Positions 58,601-64,000 of a stretch of DNA of 64,000 nt are shown here, piece after piece. The stretch is from Protula sp. h YS-2021 (Eukaryota > Annelida > Polychaeta > Sabellida > Serpulidae): positions 14,944,836-15,008,835 of the forward strand of contig OX457032.1 of NCBI GenBank assembly GCA_949752745.1. The letters are read 5' to 3'. The notes under the pieces are model-generated. The model saw only the letters and a program-made list of their open reading frames with translations, did not search any database and was not told the DNA's origin. Within the stretch, counting starts at the first letter, position 1, and the number at the start of each line of letters is the position of its first letter. The position numbers and the translations under genes were made by a program.

Positions 58601-61600
58601 GATGAGGCCATAGAAACGATGGAAATCGCTGGCTATTATGCTATGGAAGTATTGCCTGGCCTCATGGTCATGGCCATCAATTCTAACTATGGGTAAGTGA
58701 TATTTAAGCTTGCCTTCCAAAAGTGACGTGGCGTTTACTCCGAATGGCGTTTGCTCCGGTTTGGGGCTTGATTCAGATGGCATTTGCTCCAAGTGACATT
58801 TGCTCTATATGGCGCTTAATTTATTTTGCGTTTGATCTGGATGACGTAAGCTCCGGTTGGCCCTTGATTCTGGTGGCACTTGATCCGGTAGCGTTTGCTC
58901 CGGTGGTTGCTTAATTCGGGTGACGTTTTCTCCGGTTGGCGCTTGATCAGGTGGGGTTTGCTCCGGTGGCGGTTGCTCCGGAAACCAGCCATCGTGGATA
59001 CTTGTTTTGCAGATACACTGATAACTTCTATGGAGTACTCCTACCCGATTCGCCGGACTGGCTTGCCCACTCTGAGTACATCGAAAACACCTTTTTACAG
59101 GCTCGTGAAACTGGACATAAGGTACTGTGTTACTTTCAAACAACCCTTATAACATTAACAGAAACTACGATAACATACCCTTTCCCCATCTTAACACCAA
59201 ATACGCTTTACATTGCTAAACTTTACTTTTGATAAACACGGTTTTATTTTCATCTAAACAGCGTTCCGCAAAACAAATATCATCTAATAGCACTTTTTAC
59301 TTAAAACCACAGCCGGAAATGAGTTTTTAATGGAAGACTTGGCCAAAATGTTGACCGACGTTGACGTACTGGAGCCAGCTATATGGAGCAGTTCGTAATG
59401 TCTGAATGAAAAATGATTTGGTTCAAGTCAGAGAAGAATAATTAAGAAGGAGTTTTCATGACTCTCACACGTATGTTTATTTTCCTGTAAATGAACGGAA
59501 AAAACAACAAGACAGGTCTTGTTTCACTATAAATAGATCATTATTCTGCACCATCACACGGTGGGCGGGGGGTTCACGTTCTACGTGGAGTGGATCAACC
59601 GGATGCTGGAGACGTACGGAGACACGATCCTTTTTCAGCTCCAGGGCCACAGCCACCAAGACAGCTTCCAGATGGTACTCCCATCCTTCTTGCTACCCTA
59701 GTATTTCTCAGTAGAATGGACCCCCCAGAGCAAGGACCACTAGTGGGGCTCAGTTTATGCCCGGGTGGCCCTGTGTACGGGTTCTCAACAGTTGAAGGTA
59801 TCTAAGACAAGACTAGTGAAAAGTGGTCCTATTTTTTGGTGGTCCTATTTCTGGCCCATCCCGGGAATCCCCTTATTTAGTTTTCAGTCTCTTCCAATAT
59901 TTGGTCAGTCTATAGAGTGGGCAAAATTTGGAGAGGCGTTTGAAGGAAGGCATTGCTCGTATTATTTATATAAAGTAAGTCCGTTTAAATGGATGCCATT
60001 TATATAAGACAGTTAACATTCAAAAGATATTTTAAAATGAGAAAACCCTCAAGACCCCTGGCACCAGTCCCTTTACCCTATAAAAGTGATAAGAGGTCAT
60101 AGAAAATATGATAAAAATTGTGGTCAGTCATCAGATGAGAACATCACGTCCACAAGCGTCATGTTCACCATGTCCACATTCAGCACGGCGGGCAGGCGCA
60201 ATCCCACATTCCGAGTCATGTACCTGCATCCTGACACCTACCTGCCGCTCGAGTGGGACCAGTACTACATCGACGTCTCCACAGCTGTCGGTAAGTGCAA
60301 CTGCCTTGTCTCCACAGCTGTTGGTAAGAACAACTGGCTTGTCTCAACAACTGTCGGTAAGTGCTACATCCGTGTCTTCACAGCTGTCGGCAAGAACAAC
60401 TGACTGGTCTCTACAGCTGTCGGTAAGTACAACTGTCTTGTCTCCACAGCTGTTGGTAAGTACAGCTGTCTTGTCTCAACAGCTGTTGGTAAGTACAGCT
60501 GTCTTATCTCAACAGCTGTCGGTAAGTGCTACATCGGTGTCTTCACAGCTGTCGGTAAGTACAACTGACTGGTCTCTACAGCTGTCGGCAAGTACAACTG
60601 TCTTGTCTCCACAGCTGTCGGTAAGTACAGCCTTCTTGTCTCAACAGCTGTTGGTAAGTGCTACATCGGTGTTTTACAGCTGTCAGTAAGTACAGCTGCA
60701 TTATCTCAACAACGGTCGGTAAGTGCTTCATTCTCATCTCAACAGCGGTAGGTAATTACTGCATCGACGGCTACTCAGCTGTTGATCAATGCTATCTCTA
60801 TTTCTGCACACCTGTCGGTAATGTCAGAATCTATGTCTCAACAGCTGTCGGTCAGCATTTCAATGTCTCGACAGCAGTGAGTAAAATGAATGTCTCTGTC
60901 TCAGGGGCTATCGGCAAGTATTTTTTCTCCACAGCTTTCGGTAAGGTCTACATCGATGTTTGAAAAATACATCCTAGTCGCGTCAGCTCGCGGTCGACAC
61001 TGCACTGATGTCACAAGGGTTGTCACTGAATACAGCAATGAAATCCCGCAACTGCTGGTAAACACTGTTTTGACGCGTCCACAACTGGCGTTTACGTTTT
61101 ATATCATCGTTTTGGTGGCTGTTGGTAAGTAGTAGATGGATGTCTTAGCAACTGTGATGAAGGTTAGCAGAATTTCCTCATTTTCGGGTTAGTCCCTTAC
61201 TACCACTAATAGCCTCTGTTGGTGGAGTTGGGTTGGGGGGTGGTTCAGCAATACTTTGCTCTTAAATTTGATTATATTATATTTGCCAAATGGCGGTGTT
61301 TGCAGACGGCGAGACCCCGGATGTGCAGCTCATGTACAATACCTACGACGATTACAACATGACCGACCTGTCGCTGGCGTCCCTGGAGGAGTTCATAGAC
61401 AGGTACTGTGCCCAGTCTGTGACCGCCAACCGACTTGTGATCTCCAGTCTGTGACCGCCAACCGACTTGTGATCTCCAGTCTGTGACCACAAACCGACTT
61501 GTAATCTCCTGTCTGTGACCACAAACCGACCTGTTGTCTCCAGTCTGTGACCGCCAACTGACTTGTGATCTCCAGTCTGTGACCGCCAACCGACTTGTGA

Positions 61601-62246
61601 TCTCCAGTCTGTGGCCACAAACCGACCTGTTGTCTCCAATCTGTGACTACAAACTGACTGGTAGTCTTCACTCTCACAGAATAGCGACTTTTAGCCCGTG
61701 GCAGCAAATCGACTTCTCGACTTGTAATCTCCACTCTATGACCACAAACCGACTTGTAGCCTCCAATCTGTGATCGAAAACCGACTTGTAGTCTTCAATC
61801 TGTGACAGAAACGGACTTGTAGTCCCCTATCTGTGACCAGAAACCGACTTGTAGTCTCTACTCTGTGAATGAAAACCGTGTTATTATTATCATTACTGTT
61901 AATATTTTTATCATTATTATTATTACAGTAGAAGCAGTAGTAGTAATAGTGGCATTTAGCAATATTAACGGAGGCAACAGGAGTTACTTTTCACCTACAC
62001 ATGTAATTATTCACTGATTTGTTTATTGATTATTGATTTTTGTTTGCATTTGTTTATTGATTTGTCCGGGGCAGGCTTGTAGTTGACGATGACCTTTACT
62101 ACGAATACCACTGGAACAAGGCCACACGCGTGCCTGGACAGGAGCCAGGCCCGTGTGACACCGAGTGCCGTGAGCGCATGTACTGTGACATGCGCACCTC
62201 GTCGTCAGAACGACGTCAGCAGTGCCTCGATCAGCTCGCCATCTGA
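52632..62246 (+). CDS. Secreted acid sphingomyelinase-like phosphodiesterase, 599 aa
   Basis: Exons: 52632-52895, 54157-54312, 55052-55160, 55387-55493, 55926-55982, 57067-57175, 57373-57501 (7a) or 57574-57702 (7b), 58131-58177, 58550-58692, 59013-59121, 59537-59674, 60128-60290, 61306-61402 and 62075-62246. With one version of exon 7 the 1800 nt is open. Residues 1-20 are a signal peptide; an in-frame ATG at 52617 would add five residues. Residues about 80-165 form a saposin-B domain ('TCPQC...VCKN...MCDG'). The metallophosphoesterase core shows D203/H205 ('ADVHFD'), D269 ('GDTPP'), N309-H310 ('GNH'), a divergent H-motif at 415-417 and H448/H450 ('GHSH'), the two-metal ligand set of acid sphingomyelinases. 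A C-terminal cysteine-rich tail ('PCDTEC...YC') follows. Such enzymes cleave sphingomyelin or related phosphodiesters in lysosomes or outside the cell; the exact substrate is not determined. Confidence 0.9.
53285..53735. repeat. 23-bp minisatellite in sphingomyelinase-like intron 1
   Basis: About 19 units of 'atcgtgctacttaatataat' plus 'gcc', highly uniform, with 'gctacc' and 'gccatc' subtypes. Confidence 0.95.
56138..56395 (+). mobile_element. tRNA-derived SINE, copy 3, with a second tRNA-like head
   Basis: The plus strand has 'gttagctcagttggtcagag' and 'ggtctgtaatcccaagg', then a body ('ccttagctaaacaaacgcag') that matches the bodies at 21.1 and 22.4 kb. At about 56283 a second head-like segment begins ('ggttagagcatttgtctgat'), suggesting a dimeric or nested insertion. 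Lies in intron 5 of the sphingomyelinase-like gene. Confidence 0.8.
57373..57501 (+). other. Alternative exon 7a (His type)
   Basis: 129 nt, phase 1-1, encoding 'GDTPPHVLWEETQMGQIQYS' through 'YTCIGNH'. It carries the metal-bridging Asp, the Asn-His pair, and a His four residues after the Asp that corresponds to the proposed catalytic His282 of human acid sphingomyelinase. Donor GTAAGT is strong. Confidence 0.88.
57574..57702 (+). other. Alternative exon 7b (Ser type)
   Basis: Also 129 nt and phase 1-1, about 70% identical to 7a in protein, encoding 'GDTPPSVLWEETQTGQIAYS' through 'YTCIGNH'. The His of 7a is Ser here. It is separated from 7a by a 72-nt intron with no stop codon in frame. It begins after a T-rich tract and 'ttctag'; donor GTAAGA. 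Confidence 0.88.
58715..58990. repeat. ~17-bp degenerate minisatellite in intron 9
   Basis: About 15 units around 'ggtggcgtttgctccg', filling most of the intron between 58692 and 59013. Confidence 0.8.
60270..60960. repeat. 33-bp minisatellite made of splice sites
   Basis: About 20 units of 'gtaagtacaactgtcttgtc' plus 'tccacagctgtcg'. The first unit is the real exon end at 60290 (TCCACAGCTGTCG|GTAAGT). Each unit therefore holds a pyrimidine-rich stretch, an acceptor-like CAG, the six bases CTGTCG and a donor-like GTAAG. The period equals 11 codons, so reading through from the exon stays open for about ten units' worth of frame mixtures until a TGA near 60401. Confidence 0.93.
61403..61875. 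repeat. 32-bp minisatellite directly after an exon donor
   Basis: About 14 units of 'ctgtgaccgccaaccgactt' plus 'gtgatctccagt', beginning within 15 bases of the donor at 61403 of the sphingomyelinase-like gene. Units lose uniformity towards the 3' end. Several carry 'ctccag' followed by 'tctgtga'. Confidence 0.92.
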
Positions 62247-62249
62247 CTC

Positions 62250-63490
62250 CTCTAAACGTTCTACACAATACACATAGTCACAGATAGTACTTTATTGTTT
62301 TTCTTGCAAGTAAATTAATAGAGATACTGTTCAAAATAGGAGCACTGGATGTCGTTTTCATATTTGTTTTCATGTAGTTCTCATGCCAAAAATTCATTTT
62401 GATATAAAAATTAATGTTTGAAAAAAAAAATGTTTGATATTATGAACTCAATTTGTGATATCACTTATTCTTCCACTGATATAAATAGAAAGGCTGAATT
62501 TGTGATATAAATAATTCAACTAAAAAAAAAAATACACACACACACACACACACACAAAATCTACTAAGCAAAACACAAAATGGCTGGTCCTTGTGTGCTT
62601 TATTTCATTTTTATTATACTGCAAGACAAAGATATCATGTCACCAGTGTTAAATTTTCTGCTGCTTTCCAAACAGAAAACGTGGAAACTCGACAGAAACT
62701 GTACTGACTAGAGAAAGAGTATATGCACAAAGTACTTGTCAGCTGTACACAAACCTGTAACATATATAATATGATCGAGCGAGACATAATTTCACCCGGA
62801 TGGTGGCGCGTACAGGCTGAATGTAGCATACAGACAATGTAAGGAAGCACTGTCAACTCGTTAAAATATTTTTTTTTCGCTGGTTTAAAATAAGAGTTTC
62901 TAAGATAATAGTTCCAACATACAAGAGGTCTGTTCAATTTATCAGAAACACTGCTTGCGTTAAGATAGTTCTGCCGAACGCTCATGCACAAACATCGAAC
63001 TAGTCTGCCGTTGTTATATAACAGATGACCTCTGCAGAGATACACTCGTTGTGTATAACCCCAAAGCGGATGGTCTATAGAATAGTTCCCGTGCTGTACT
63101 CAGAGTACTGTTTTCGGGGAATCCCCAGTGGGTATGCAGAACAAAAAGATCTTAACAACAATAGATCGAACCGCCGCAGAGGTTGCCTGTTGGGAAATAC
63201 CAAATATTCCGCCTCTAATAGCAGCACAATCCACCGTGCCAGTCAACACAAACAACACTGACCACAAAACTTTCCATGATCAATTCACATTTTCTATTTT
63301 TATTTCTTGTCCTATTTAACGAAACACATACCACACTCCTAACCGGCGAATTCGCATCACACAGACGACGATTACGTCACAAGTATAAAAACAAAACAAC
63401 CAGACATCTGCTTGTACAGTTTCTATAATTAATCAGAACTAGTTCACCTATCTTACCATAACTACTGGCACCCAATAGTCCACTTGAAAA
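62250..63490. other. 3' flank of the sphingomyelinase-like gene
   Basis: No canonical AATAAA was found close to the stop. It holds 'tgatataaataattcaa'-type repeats at about 62440-62520 like those at 42.3-43.0 kb, and an AC microsatellite at 62533-62556. No further gene recognised. Confidence 0.5.
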
Positions 63491-63539
63491 TAACAAATGC
63501 ATGATGTCAGTCTCATAACACTGACGCCCTGCACTCTTC

Positions 63540-63985
63540 TCGCGCTCTTCTGTGCGGAGAGTATCTACGCTCGCGTTGCCCTGCGCGAAGAGTATTTACG
63601 CTCGCGCAACTCTGCTCGGAGAGTACCTACGCTCGCGGTGCTCTGCTCGGAGAGTATCTACGCTCGCGGTTCTCTGCTCGGAGAGTATCTACGCTCGAGG
63701 TTCTCTGCTCGGAGAGTATCTACGCTCGCGGTTCTCTGCTCGGAGAGTATCTACGCTCGCGGTTCTCTGCTCGGAGAGTATCTACGCTCGCGGTGCTCTG
63801 CTCGGAGAGTATCTACGCTCGCGGTTCTCTGCTCGGAGAGTATCTACGCTCGTGCTGCTCTGCGCGGAGAGTATCTACGTTCGCGCTGCTCTGCGCGGAG
63901 AGTATCTACGCTCGCGGTGCTCCGCGTGGAGAGTATCTACGCTCATATTGCTCTGGGCGGAGAGTATCTACCCTCACGGGCTCCT
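63540..63985. repeat. 31-bp minisatellite open in every plus-strand frame
   Basis: About 14 uniform units of 'ctcggagagtatctacgctc' plus 'gcggttctctg'. Since 31 is not a multiple of three, any frame cycles through all three phases and repeats every 31 residues; no phase contains a stop, giving a 165-codon frame. The array ends just before the window edge. Confidence 0.93.
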
Positions 63986-64000
63986 GAACAGTAAACATGA

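Noticed and set aside
60108..60963. Ser/Thr/Val-rich 193-codon frame
   Set aside because: It overlaps the splice-site array and most of it is out of frame with exon 12; better explained as intronic repeat.
61272..61734. Three overlapping minus-strand frames over 95 codons
   Set aside because: They read through the 32-bp array and antisense to exon 13 of the sphingomyelinase-like gene.

Overview
The window is AT-rich, intron-rich animal DNA with short exons, GT-AG introns and heavy tandem-repeat content. C1q-domain and galactose-binding-lectin-type proteins, tRNA-derived SINEs, short inverted-repeat elements and many micro- and minisatellites suggest a lophotrochozoan, most likely a marine bivalve mollusc. 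That assignment is inference; no marker gene fixes the species. Nearly all real coding sequence is in short exons, so exon chains were rebuilt by hand from splice sites, reading phase and paralogue comparison.

Layout. 1-10.3 kb: no recognisable gene. Four paralogous small genes of the DUF4440/SnoaL-like (NTF2-fold) type lie on the minus strand: A (10320-13016), B (16204-18148, first exon uncertain), C (37690-39459) and D (43718-45347). Their exon phases are identical and exon lengths nearly so, which indicates gene duplication. Between B and C, on the plus strand, are two tandem C1q-domain genes: one of 6 exons (22316-25361, 274 aa) and one of 7 exons (26802-32723, 379 aa). The second carries an extra symmetric phase 1-1 exon that encodes a Gal_Lectin (SUEL-type) domain. 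From 52.6 to 62.2 kb lies a complete plus-strand secreted acid-sphingomyelinase-like gene (saposin B plus metallophosphoesterase, 14 coding exons, 599 aa). It contains two tandem alternative versions of the exon carrying three to four active-site residues.

Repeats. Minisatellites are unusually dense (at least 15 arrays). Several start exactly at 5' splice sites and copy the splice site in every unit: two in gene B and one in the sphingomyelinase gene, with a further array directly after another of its donors. Three TA microsatellites share one 3' flank, as if carried by a mobile element. tRNA-derived SINEs lie at 21.1, 22.4 and 56.1 kb, a pogo/Tigger-like non-autonomous element at 34.2-35.2 kb, and a short palindromic element at 42.6-42.8 kb.

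Functionally the window pairs a probable lectin/C1q recognition locus and a secreted lipid phosphodiesterase with a small cluster of NTF2-like proteins of unknown function. Nothing in the sequence shows that they act in one pathway.
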